In this document: piece by piece, positions 10,519 to 17,748 of the stretch
Layout: each line of letters opens with the position of its first letter
Numbering within the stretch: the stretch's first letter is position 1
Assembly (NCBI GenBank): GCA_937958315.1
Contig: CALFGH010000122.1
Span: 1-17,748 of the forward strand
Length of the DNA: 17,748 nt
Direction: 5' to 3'
Source: an uncultured Collinsella sp.
GTDB taxonomy: Bacteria; Actinomycetota; Coriobacteriia; Coriobacteriales; Coriobacteriaceae
Position numbers and translations under genes: made by a program
Notes under the pieces: model-generated
The model's input: the letters and a program-made list of their open reading frames with translations, nothing else
What the model was told of the DNA's origin: nothing
The model's database searches: none

Positions 10519-10573
10519 GTATGACTCCTTTGTATATGTTGGGGCCGGGGCCCCGCGATGTGACACGAGCGTC

Positions 10574-10603
10574 ATTGTACCCTCGTTTGCGAGCGGGAGT
10601 CAT
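10574..10603 (-). promoter_or_regulatory. Candidate promoter of the mrp-flavoprotein unit
   Basis: On the minus strand ATGACT (10603-10598) and TACAAT (10579-10574) are separated by 18 bp, matching the consensus at four and five of six bases. Transcription would begin about 50 nt before mrp. A small inverted repeat CTCG-TTTG-CGAG (10582-10593) lies in the spacer, and a GC-rich GGGGCCCC palindrome (10547-10554) falls in the leader. No terminator is apparent between the LtaS-like gene and here, so read-through is also possible. Confidence 0.5.
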
Positions 10604-10663
10604 TTGCGATGCATTTGGGCCGAGCGTGCTTGCAATACGATGGGTCCAAGCGAATGGGTGGGC

Positions 10664-12819
10664 TTACTGAACTTTGCTGGCGAACTCGAGGTATTGCATG
10701 CGCTGCAGCTTGTCGATCGTCGAGGCGCACGGGCTGTCTTCAGATTCCAAGTCGTAGCGCAGCCCGTCGGCACCAAGATAGCCGGCGACATTGATGGTGG
10801 GCACATCTGACCTTGTTGCAAGCAGGGCCTTTTGATAGTCGGTGAGCGGGGCGCCGATCTTATTAAGGGTAATAGCTGCAATCTCGTTTGCCCCGACGGT
10901 GTCGTAGACGTTGAGCTCGGTATTGCCGGCGATTTCATAGTTGGCCCAGACGAAATAGGTCGACTGATAGATACGGAAAGCGTGGCTTGCCGTATCTTCC
11001 TGAGGGTACAGCTCGTCGTTGAGAGTCGTTGCGGCGCTCGGCTGATGGTCGCCAAAAAAGACAAGAACAACCGGTCTGCCGATATTGCGGAGCTCATTGA
11101 TAAAGTACTCGAGGTCCCGGTCGGATGCATTGATGCAGGTGAGATAGGTATTGAGCGCGCTATTGGCGCCCTCGCTGGCTCCCTCGACCCAATAGTTTGT
11201 CAGCTCTTCGGCGGGAACGGTGCCATAGTCGTAGCCGCCGTGATTTTGCATCGTGACGTCAAAGATGAACTGCGGGGCTTCGTCGGTTCTGAGCAGGTCG
11301 AGTATCTTGTCGTAGGTGGCGTAGTCGCATACGCCGGCATGGTAATAGGGCGCACCTTCGAAATCGCCGATTGAAAGAAAGTCTCCAAAACCCAGCTGCT
11401 GATAAATTTTATCTCGATGGTAGTTGACGGGGTTTTGCGGGTGCATAGCGGTAGTGGTATACCCAAGCTCTTTAAGGTCCTTTGCCAGGCTGTTGACGCC
11501 ATTCATCTGATACAGCTGATAGGGGATTTTGCCTAATCCGACAAAGGCCGTTGTCGCTCCGGTCAAAAATTCGAATTCGGAGTTCGCCGTTCCGCCACCG
11601 GTGACCGAAGCGAGCATGGTGCCGCGAACAAGTGTGTCGGGAAGCGAGTTGTAGAATGCGGGACCGGTGTACCCGGCCGCCTGGAGCTGCTCAAAGCACG
11701 AAAGGTCGCTAAAACTCTCGTTCATGACGGCAACAATCGTCGGCTTGATTTCATTGAACTGGGCAACGGCCGCCGCGCGCTGCTCGCTCGAGCCATACGT
11801 GCTGTCGTAGGCGGCGGCGAGCTCCTGCTCGATGCTCTGCGCCTCATCGGGCGTATAGTCTTCGGGCTTTTCAATGGGCAACTCGTTGACCATTTCGGTG
11901 AACGAAGTGATAAAACCCTGAGACGCATACGTGGTGATGGGCTGCCAACGGTCAAATCCAAAATCCAGCGACTGCTCCAAGTCGATGTTGGAAAAGCCCA
12001 AGAGCCCCACAACGGTCACTAGCAGAAAAGCGCAGAGGTTAGCGGCGATTGCGGGGAAGACATGGGCGGGCGTACGGAGCTTTCGCGGTCGGATAAGCGA
12101 AAGAAGCCCCAGGGAAATCTCCAGCAAGGCGAGTGAGGTTACGATTCCTGCAGTGAAGGTGAACTCATATCCCTCACTTACTTCCATTGCGGTGCCCAAT
12201 GCCAAAATGTCGCTCGGCAGGATGGCCTCGCCTTTAAACGTTATGACGAAGTGCTCTCGGCAATGCCAAGGGTGCAACAGACGACGGGCACGAGGGCCAT
12301 GACGCCTCCATGACGCTGTCCCAGCAAATAAAGGGAGAGCAGAACCGTCGCGAGCAGCCCGACGGAAAACCCGAATGAGTTGGCGGGAATGCGATAGAAC
12401 GTTTCGTTGCAGGCAATTTCGAGTGAAACGAACGAGAGCGCTGAAACAGCGGCGACGACAAGGATGTCGCGGCAAATACAGGCAACCGTTCCCGTCGCAA
12501 GATCGGTTTGGTCGATAAGTCCCGAAACCAAGGGCTCGACAAGAAGTATTACAGCGGCAGCACCGAGCGCCGAATAAGAAAGGACCCATAGGGAGCAGTC
12601 CTCATTTACGAGCAATTGATTCGTAATCCATGCAGCTACCATGCCGAGCGGGATGAGGAGCATCGCGCACCAAAAGACGCGGGCAATGGGCGGCTTTTCG
12701 TTGTGTTTGATTGAAAAATACACGCGCACGACGACGGCGGCCACGATAAGGACGGCGATGAATATGGGCAGATTGGCCATGCCACTCGAAGTGATTTCAA
12801 GGGGGATATCTTCGGTCAT
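10664..12819 (-). pseudogene. LtaS-type membrane sulfatase (polyglycerolphosphate synthase-like), frameshifted
   Basis: The two parts lie in different frames: residues 1-189 in the frame opening at 12819, and the rest in the frame ending at 10664. Restoring one base near 12253 gives an unbroken 718-residue protein. The N-terminal half carries several membrane helices (for example about 16-35, 49-66, 78-98, 118-136, 148-167 and 172-187, with two more in the second frame). An extracellular sulfatase domain follows. Its MNESFSDL (E368), GGGTANSEFEFLTG (T411), QNHGGYD (H527) and GDHQ (D591, H592) match the metal and nucleophile residues of S. aureus LtaS in order and spacing. Such enzymes transfer glycerolphosphate from phosphatidylglycerol to a surface polymer; the exact polymer here is unknown. 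Start: GAGGA lies six bases before the ATG at 12819. All catalytic residues survive, so the break may be a recent mutation, a phase-variable site or a sequencing error. An internal ATG at 12187 could start a C-terminal fragment. Confidence 0.85.
12250..12258 (-). other. Frameshift position in the LtaS-like gene
   Basis: On the minus strand frame 1 reads GCC GAG AGC ACT TCG TCA TAA (stop 12243-12241), whereas the conserved continuation HFVITFKGEAILPSDIL is read from CAC at 12253. One base is missing relative to an intact gene, for example one C of an original AGCCAC. No homopolymer and no X-XXY-YYZ slippery heptamer lies at the junction; the TTTAAAG nearby is beyond the stop. Confidence 0.8.
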
Positions 12820-12854
12820 GGACGTTCCTCTGTTACGGCAAATAAAGTTCAGTT

Positions 12855-12868
12855 TTAGATTACTCTAA
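12855..12868. repeat. TTAGA-N4-TCTAA inverted repeat, possible operator
   Basis: This is a perfect 5-bp inverted repeat with a 4-bp spacer, located 36 bases upstream of the LtaS-like start in the divergent region. It could be a regulator site or lie over that gene's promoter. It is short enough to be chance, and no regulator can be named. Confidence 0.3.
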
Positions 12869-12937
12869 CCTTTCCACGGCATTTCGAGAAACAAAGCACC
12901 CGATACGCAAAGCAAAAGGTCTGCGAATCTTGTATTA

Positions 12938-12951
12938 CGAACATCTGTGCG
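12938..12951 (+). promoter_or_regulatory. LexA (SOS) box upstream of uvrA
   Basis: CGAACATCTGTGCG matches the Gram-positive/actinobacterial LexA consensus CGAACATATGTTCG at 12 of 14 bases, with the CGAAC half perfect. It lies 61 bases before the uvrA ATG. A possible -35 TTGAGT (12954-12959) and a weak -10 TGTGAT (12979-12984) follow, with a long 19-bp spacer. SOS control of uvrA is established in other bacteria; its operation here is inferred from the site. Confidence 0.75.
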
Positions 12952-13012
12952 CGTTGAGTGCGTTAAACTCATCGACAGTGTGATTTGAGGTTATAGGAGG
13001 CAAGGAGCTTCC

Positions 13013-15892
13013 ATGTCTGATTCTTCTATCGTTATTCGCGGCGCGCGCGAGCATAACCTGCGCGATATCGATGTTTCCATTCCGCGTGACCAGCTCGTGG
13101 TCATAACCGGTCTTTCCGGATCGGGCAAGAGCTCACTGGCGTTCGATACCATCTATGCCGAGGGCCAGCGCCGCTACGTCGAGAGCCTTTCGAGCTATGC
13201 GCGTCAGTTTTTGGGCCAGATGGACAAGCCCGATCTGGACTCGATTGACGGCCTGTCGCCGGCTGTGTCGATCGATCAGAAAACGACGTCCAAAAACCCA
13301 CGCTCGACGGTGGGCACCGTAACCGAGATTTACGACTATCTGCGTCTGCTGTTTGCTCGCGTGGGAACGCCACACTGTCCTGAGTGCGGTCGTGTCATTG
13401 AGCGTCAGACGACCGATCAGGTCGCCGATAAGGTGCTGGCGGCGGGGGAGGGCCGTCGCGCGTTTGTGTTGGCGCCGGTGGTTCGTGGACGCAAGGGCGA
13501 ATATGCCAAGCTGTTTGAGGACCTGCGTGCGGAGGGCTTTAGCCGTGTGCGCGTCGACGGCGAGGTGCGCTCGCTTGACGACCCGATCGACCTGGACAAG
13601 AAGTTCAAACACGACATTGAGGTCGTGGTCGACCGTATCGTGATTCGAGAGAACTCCCTGGGTCGCATTGCCGAGTCCGTTGAGCAGGCGACGGCACTGG
13701 CGCACGGTAACGTGAACGTGTACATGCTGCCCGACCGCGACGCTCCCGAGGGAACCGAGGGCGAGCTGCTGGAGTATTCGCTGGCACTGGCGTGCCCGGA
13801 GCACGGGCATTCCATCGACGACCTGCAGCCGCGCGATTTCTCGTTCAACGCGCCCTATGGTGCATGTCCCGAGTGCGATGGCCTGGGCTTTAAAAAGACA
13901 GTCGATGCCGAGGCGCTGATTGAAGACCCCTCAAAGTCGATTGCCGACGGAGTCTTTGGCAGCCTGTTCGGCAATTCCAACTATTATCCGCAGATTTTTG
14001 CCGCGGTCTGCAAACACTTTAAGGTGAGTGCCGATACGCCATGGGAGGACCTGCCCCCGCGGGTGCGTCGTGCGTTTTTGGATGGCATGGGCGACACGAA
14101 GATTTCGGTCGACTATCAAAAGCTCGATGGGCGTCGCAGCCAGTGGGACACTAAGTTCTCGGGTGTGCGCAATATCCTGTACGAGCGCTACAACGAGACG
14201 ACGAACGAGAACACCAGGGCTCGCTTGGAGAAATACATTCGCGAAGAGCCATGCTCGAGCTGTCACGGTGCTCGCCTGCGTCCCGAGATGCTTGCCGTCA
14301 CCGTGGGCGGCAAGTCCATTTACGATGTCTGCTGCCTGTCCTGTCGCGAGTCGCTCGAGTTTTTTGAGGGCCTGGAGCTTACCGAGCGTCAGCAGTTTAT
14401 CGGCGGGCGCATCGTCAAGGAAATCCTGGAGCGCCTGCGTTTTCTGGTCGATGTCGGACTCGACTATCTGACGCTCGATCGCGCCTCGGCGACGCTTTCT
14501 GGCGGTGAGGCCCAACGCATTCGCCTGGCAACGCAGATCGGCGCCGGCCTCATGGGCGTTCTGTACATTCTGGACGAGCCGTCGATCGGCCTTCACCAAC
14601 GCGATAACGAACGCCTGATCAAGACGCTCGAGCGCTTGCGCGATATCGGCAATACCGTTATCGTCGTCGAGCACGACGAAGATACAATTCGCGCTGCAGA
14701 CTACGTGATCGATATGGGTCCCGGTGCGGGCGTTAACGGCGGACACGTGGTCGCCGCGGGAACGCCTGCCGATATCATGGCATGCCCCGATTCCATGACG
14801 GGTGCTTATTTGACCGGCAAGCGGATGATCCGCGTGCCCGATGAGCGCCGCAAGCCCGGCCGCGGCTGTCTTAAGATCACGGGCGCCCGCGCTAATAACC
14901 TCAAAAACGTTACCGCCAAGATTGAGTTCGGTACGCTCACAGTCGTTACCGGTGTTTCGGGATCGGGCAAGAGCTCCCTGGTCACCGATACGATTGCGCC
15001 CGCGCTTACGAATGCCATCCATCGTTCGACGCGTCCCGTGGGGCCGTACAAGAAGATTGAGGGCATTGAGTGCATCGATAAGGTAATCGATATCGACCAG
15101 TCACCGATCGGTCGCACGCCGCGTTCGAACCCTGCGACCTATATTGGCCTTTGGGATGATCTGCGTGCGCTATTTGCAAGCACGCCGGAGTCGAAGGCGC
15201 GCGGCTACTCGCCGGGACGTTTCTCCTTTAACGTAAGCGGAGGTCGCTGCGAGGCGTGCAAGGGCGATGGCCAGATTAAGATCGAGATGCACTTCCTTCC
15301 CGATATCTATGTCCCCTGTGAGGTATGTGGCGGCAAGCGTTATAACCGCGAGACACTCGAGGTTACCTACCGCGGCAAGACAATCTCGGACGTGCTCGAC
15401 ATGAGTGTCACCGAAGCACTGGCTTTCTTTGGGAATATCCCGCAGATTAAGCGCAAACTGCAGACCCTATATGACGTGGGTCTGGGCTACGTGAGCTTGG
15501 GCCAGCCCGCTACGACGCTTTCGGGCGGCGAGGCGCAGCGCGTGAAGCTCGCCAAGGAGCTTCATCGTCGCCAGACAGGCAAGACGTTCTACATTTTGGA
15601 CGAGCCCACAACCGGCCTCCATTTTGAGGATGTTCGTCAGCTGCTCGACGTGTTGCAGCGCCTGGTCGATGCGGGCAACACGGTTCTGGTGATCGAGCAC
15701 AACCTTGATGTCATCAAGGTTGCCGACCGCCTGATCGATATGGGTCCCGAGGGCGGCAATGGCGGCGGAACCGTCGTGGTCTCAGGCACGCCGGAGCAAG
15801 TCGCGGCATGTTCGCAGAGCTACACGGGCAAGTTCTTGGCGCCGTTGCTCAAGCGTGACCGTGAGCGTCAGGCGCAGCTCGACGCACAGTAA
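13013..15892 (+). CDS. uvrA: Excinuclease ABC subunit A (UvrA)
   Basis: UvrA is the dimeric ABC-type ATPase that recognises DNA damage and loads UvrB in nucleotide excision repair. The 959 residues carry two ABC modules: Walker A GLSGSGKSS (33-41) with signature LSGGEAQRIR (495-504), and Walker A GVSGSGKSS (647-655) with signature LSGGEAQRVK (836-845). The C-terminal zinc finger is C746-C749...C769-C772. The first zinc site is atypical, C261-P-E-H264-G-H266 with C285 and C288, so a histidine probably replaces one cysteine, as in other actinobacterial UvrA proteins. Start: AAGGAG ends five bases before the ATG at 13013, and a second AGGAGG lies further upstream. It is divergent from the LtaS-like gene and has a LexA box in its leader region. 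It is followed by a terminator-like hairpin. Confidence 0.98.
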   Translation: MSDSSIVIRGAREHNLRDIDVSIPRDQLVVITGLSGSGKSSLAFDTIYAEGQRRYVESLSSYARQFLGQMDKPDLDSIDGLSPAVSIDQKTTSKNPRSTVGTVTEIYDYLRLLFARVGTPHCPECGRVIERQTTDQVADKVLAAGEGRRAFVLAPVVRGRKGEYAKLFEDLRAEGFSRVRVDGEVRSLDDPIDLDKKFKHDIEVVVDRIVIRENSLGRIAESVEQATALAHGNVNVYMLPDRDAPEGTEGELLEYSLALACPEHGHSIDDLQPRDFSFNAPYGACPECDGLGFKKTVDAEALIEDPSKSIADGVFGSLFGNSNYYPQIFAAVCKHFKVSADTPWEDLPPRVRRAFLDGMGDTKISVDYQKLDGRRSQWDTKFSGVRNILYERYNETTNENTRARLEKYIREEPCSSCHGARLRPEMLAVTVGGKSIYDVCCLSCRESLEFFEGLELTERQQFIGGRIVKEILERLRFLVDVGLDYLTLDRASATLSGGEAQRIRLATQIGAGLMGVLYILDEPSIGLHQRDNERLIKTLERLRDIGNTVIVVEHDEDTIRAADYVIDMGPGAGVNGGHVVAAGTPADIMACPDSMTGAYLTGKRMIRVPDERRKPGRGCLKITGARANNLKNVTAKIEFGTLTVVTGVSGSGKSSLVTDTIAPALTNAIHRSTRPVGPYKKIEGIECIDKVIDIDQSPIGRTPRSNPATYIGLWDDLRALFASTPESKARGYSPGRFSFNVSGGRCEACKGDGQIKIEMHFLPDIYVPCEVCGGKRYNRETLEVTYRGKTISDVLDMSVTEALAFFGNIPQIKRKLQTLYDVGLGYVSLGQPATTLSGGEAQRVKLAKELHRRQTGKTFYILDEPTTGLHFEDVRQLLDVLQRLVDAGNTVLVIEHNLDVIKVADRLIDMGPEGGNGGGTVVVSGTPEQVAACSQSYTGKFLAPLLKRDRERQAQLDAQ

Positions 15893-15912
15893 AGAGACGT
15901 TGTAGTACCGAC

Positions 15913-15950
15913 GCGCCACCGATTCCTTCTGATTCGGTGGCGCTTCTGTG
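15913..15950 (+). terminator. Terminator-like hairpin after uvrA
   Basis: GCGCCACCGA (15913-15922) pairs with TCGGTGGCGC (15934-15943) around an 11-base loop, followed by TTCTGTGTG. The 10-bp GC-rich stem is strong, but the T-tract is interrupted. It begins 20 bases after the uvrA stop. Confidence 0.65.
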
Positions 15951-15982
15951 TGTCGAGATGGCATATGCGGCGGAATTGGCCC

Positions 15983-15988
15983 TATACT
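15983..15988 (+). promoter_or_regulatory. Candidate -10 box for ybaK-murJ
   Basis: TATACT matches the -10 consensus at five of six bases and would start a leader of about 30 nt before the ATG at 16026. No good -35 box is seen at 16-18 bp upstream. Confidence 0.4.
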
Positions 15989-16025
15989 TAATCCTCGCGT
16001 CGCTCTGCAAGGGAAAGGATGTGCC

Positions 16026-16526
16026 ATGGCAAAGGCTGTTAAGACGTCAAAAACCAATGCGATGCGCGAGCTGGAAAGCGCCGGCATCTCCTATGTTCTC
16101 CATACGTACGAAGACGATGGCGACGAATCGTCGGGGCTGGGCGTCGCGATTTCCGAGCAGCTTGGCGAGGAGCCCGGTCAGGGATTTAAGACCCTGGTCT
16201 GCACGACGCCGTCCAACGACCATGTCGTGTGCTGCATTCCCGTTGCCGACGAGCTCGACCTCAAGGCCGCCGCGCGCGCCGCAGGCGAAAAGTCGCTGAC
16301 CATGATGCATGTCAAAGATTTGCTTGCCGCGACGGGGTATGTCCGCGGCGGTTGCAGTCCGGTCGGTATGAAAAAACGCTTCCGGACTCTGATCGATGAG
16401 ACATGCGTCCTTTGGGATACCATTTTTATCTCGGGTGGCAAGCGCGGCTATCAGCTTGAGCTTGCTCCCGATGACTTAGTTGCATTTTGCGGGGCGACGG
16501 TTGCCCCGATCGCGAGAGAGGACTGA
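16026..16526 (+). CDS. ybaK: YbaK/EbsC-family Cys-tRNA(Pro) deacylase
   Basis: Members of this family hydrolyse cysteine wrongly attached to tRNA(Pro) by prolyl-tRNA synthetase, acting in trans in the cytosol. The 166-residue protein has the family layout: an N-terminal TNAMRELESAGISY segment, the conserved lysine in GFKTLVC (K55), and the diagnostic GYVRGGCSPVGMKK (104-117). The start at 16026 is supported by AAGGA six bases upstream; the frame is open further upstream but those residues do not resemble the family. The gene ends three bases before the murJ ATG, so the two are probably co-transcribed, although no direct functional link is known. Cys-tRNA(Pro) specificity is inferred from the YbaK-type motifs; related ProX or PrdX proteins edit other residues. 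Confidence 0.9.
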   Translation: MAKAVKTSKTNAMRELESAGISYVLHTYEDDGDESSGLGVAISEQLGEEPGQGFKTLVCTTPSNDHVVCCIPVADELDLKAAARAAGEKSLTMMHVKDLLAATGYVRGGCSPVGMKKRFRTLIDETCVLWDTIFISGGKRGYQLELAPDDLVAFCGATVAPIARED

Positions 16527-16529
16527 GCG

Positions 16530-17748
16530 ATGCCGCAGGAAGAATCAAAGCGCGGAGCTCACTTTGCAAAAGGGTCGGCTCCTCAGACGCCCGCGCCCGA
16601 GGCCGCTTCGTTCGATAACGAGATTCGAAACGCCTGGTCCGCTGCCGCTGACCCGGGCGAGACGGCCGTGTACTTGCGTGCCGCCGGTGCCGGCACGGCA
16701 CTTCCCCGTACGGTTCTTTCTTCGGCTCGTCCCGATGAGACGGCTGTCTTTTTGGCCGCCGCTCAATCGAGCGCCAGCGTGATGCCGATCGCCTCCGAGG
16801 CTCCTCGTGCGCCGCGTCCCGATGAGACGGCGGTGTTTTTGATGGCAGCCCAGGGAAAGAGCACACCGCAGAGCGCTCCTGCCGCTCGTTCCGCCAAGCC
16901 CACGGCTCATGATGATGGCGAACCGCTTCTTTCGGATGACGAATGGTCGCCGCTTGGTTCGACCGATCCCGTCGAGGGCGTGGCCATCGACGGTGATGAC
17001 GACTGGGACCCTCTGTCGTTTTCTGCCCGAACCGTCGCCGCCAATGAAGTTGACACGGTGTTTGGCGACCATGCCATATTCGATGATGATGCCGTATCCG
17101 GTAACAACATGCCGAACAGCGATGACGCCGCACCTGCTGATGGCGCCGTTTTGGTTGACGATCCCTTTGCGATGACCGGCTCCTTTGCCGTCGTGGACGA
17201 TTTGCCGCCACAAGATGAGGTTTATGAGGACTCTCAGGACGACGTAGACGATATGGGTTCGTCGGACTACTCCACGGTTGGTCGTTCTGCTGGCCTTATG
17301 ACCGTGCTGACCATCGTGTCGCGTGTCACCGGGTTTATCCGCACGTGGGCCATGGCGGCCGCCATCGGTATGTCGCTGCTCTCGTCCTCCTATCAGGTTG
17401 CCAACAACCTGCCCAACATGCTCTACGAGCTCGTGATGGGCGGCATGCTCGTTACGGCGTTTTTGCCGGTGTATATGGGTGTGAGGCGCGAGCAGGGTCG
17501 CGAGGCATCGAACGAGTATGTCGGCAACCTGCTCGGTATTCTGCTTCTGCTGCTGGGCGGTATCTCGCTGCTGGGCACCGTGTTTGCTCCCGGCTTTATT
17601 TGGACGCAGTCGTTCCTTTCGGGCGATGGCGGCAGCATGGATACCGCTGCGTTCATGTTCCGCTTCTTTGCTATTCAAATTCTGTTTTATGGCTTGGGCT
17701 CGGTGTTCTCGGGCGTTCTCAACGCACACCGCGACTACTTCTGGTCGA
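16530..17748 (+). CDS. murJ: MurJ/MviN lipid II flippase, N-terminal part with long cytosolic extension (partial)
   Basis: The frame runs to the window edge, giving 406 residues. From about residue 249 it is a MurJ-type membrane protein: GRSAGLMTVLTIVSRVTGFIR (251-271), then ANNLPNMLYELVMGGMLVTAFLPVYMG (291-317) and further helices near 331-353 and 374-396. MurJ moves lipid II across the membrane for peptidoglycan synthesis. Ahead of it lie about 248 residues without membrane segments, rich in Ala, Pro and Asp, probably disordered and cytosolic. They contain three copies of an (R/D)P(D/G)ETAV(F/Y)L motif (41-53, 67-79, 96-108) and two of DD(E/D)W(S/D)PL (136-142, 156-162). Start: GAGAGG lies eight bases before the ATG at 16530, within the end of ybaK. 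The flippase assignment is firm; the role of the extension is unknown. Confidence 0.9.
   Translation, partial: MPQEESKRGAHFAKGSAPQTPAPEAASFDNEIRNAWSAAADPGETAVYLRAAGAGTALPRTVLSSARPDETAVFLAAAQSSASVMPIASEAPRAPRPDETAVFLMAAQGKSTPQSAPAARSAKPTAHDDGEPLLSDDEWSPLGSTDPVEGVAIDGDDDWDPLSFSARTVAANEVDTVFGDHAIFDDDAVSGNNMPNSDDAAPADGAVLVDDPFAMTGSFAVVDDLPPQDEVYEDSQDDVDDMGSSDYSTVGRSAGLMTVLTIVSRVTGFIRTWAMAAAIGMSLLSSSYQVANNLPNMLYELVMGGMLVTAFLPVYMGVRREQGREASNEYVGNLLGILLLLLGGISLLGTVFAPGFIWTQSFLSGDGGSMDTAAFMFRFFAIQILFYGLGSVFSGVLNAHRDYFWS
16650..16853 (+). repeat. Three ETAV(F/Y)L motif repeats in the MurJ extension
   Basis: Copies lie at 16650-16688, 16728-16766 and 16815-16853 and encode DPGETAVYLRAAG, RPDETAVFLAAAQ and RPDETAVFLMAAQ. 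Copies 2 and 3 share the 17-base string CGTCCCGATGAGACGGC exactly and then differ mainly at third codon positions, which suggests duplication followed by selection on the protein. Confidence 0.85.
16935..17018 (+). repeat. Two DD(E/D)W(S/D)PL motif repeats in the MurJ extension
   Basis: Residues 136-143 (DDEWSPLG, 16935-16958) and 156-163 (DDDWDPLS, 16995-17018) form a second short repeat family inside the acidic linker. Tryptophans in an otherwise disordered acidic segment suggest a linear docking motif (inference). Confidence 0.6.

Noticed and set aside
12220..12235. TTTAAAG as a possible programmed -1 frameshift site for the LtaS-like gene
   Set aside because: It lies beyond the stop codon of the first frame (12243-12241), so ribosomes in that frame would not reach it, and the homology break is about 20 bases earlier.
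13931..15022. A 363-codon open frame antisense to uvrA
   Set aside because: It is fully covered by conserved UvrA coding sequence; its composition is typical of shadow frames.
16545..17729. A 394-codon open frame antisense to murJ
   Set aside because: The + strand frame has clear MurJ sequence and starts right after ybaK; the antisense product is His/Arg-rich and unlike any family known to me.

Overview
The window looks like chromosomal DNA of a moderately high-GC Gram-positive, most likely an actinobacterium of the Coriobacteriia (a Collinsella-like gut organism). This rests on inference: the GC-rich 23S rRNA, a UvrA whose first zinc site has an actinobacterial-style histidine, an LtaS-type sulfatase gene, and a MurJ with a long cytoplasmic N-terminal extension of the kind seen in actinobacteria. 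Species cannot be fixed from the sequence alone.

Layout. 1-2995: the distal end of an rrn operon on the + strand, with a 5'-truncated 23S rRNA, a short spacer without a tRNA, a 5S rRNA inside a long processing stem, and a strong intrinsic terminator. 2996-6675: a + strand group of dephospho-CoA kinase (coaE), a membrane-anchored SLT lytic transglycosylase that overlaps coaE, and uvrB, closed by a terminator hairpin. 6695-10518: a leftward group of mrp (Fe-S/P-loop ATPase), an HI0933/BaiN-type flavoprotein abutting mrp, and a COG2509-type FAD protein. 10664-12819: a leftward LtaS-type membrane sulfatase gene broken by a single-base frameshift. 12820-13012: a divergent control region with a good LexA/SOS box ahead of uvrA. 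13013-15892: uvrA. 16026-16526: ybaK-type Cys-tRNA(Pro) deacylase. 16530-17748: the 5' part of murJ, running off the window edge.

Functional themes. Nucleotide excision repair (uvrA, uvrB) lies on the + strand in two places, and only uvrA shows a clear SOS box. Envelope functions recur: lytic transglycosylase, polyglycerolphosphate-type sulfatase and the lipid II flippase MurJ. The mrp-flavoprotein cluster is a tightly packed redox/Fe-S unit of poorly known role.

Most of the window is ordinary housekeeping DNA. The points most worth a second look are (i) three copies of an acidic-ETAV-aromatic-Leu motif in the MurJ cytosolic extension, resembling the phospho-threonine motif of GarA/OdhI, (ii) the frameshift in the LtaS-like gene, and (iii) the SOS box at uvrA. 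No CRISPR array, insertion sequence, prophage, tRNA or attachment site was seen. No gene-free stretch exceeds 300 bases.
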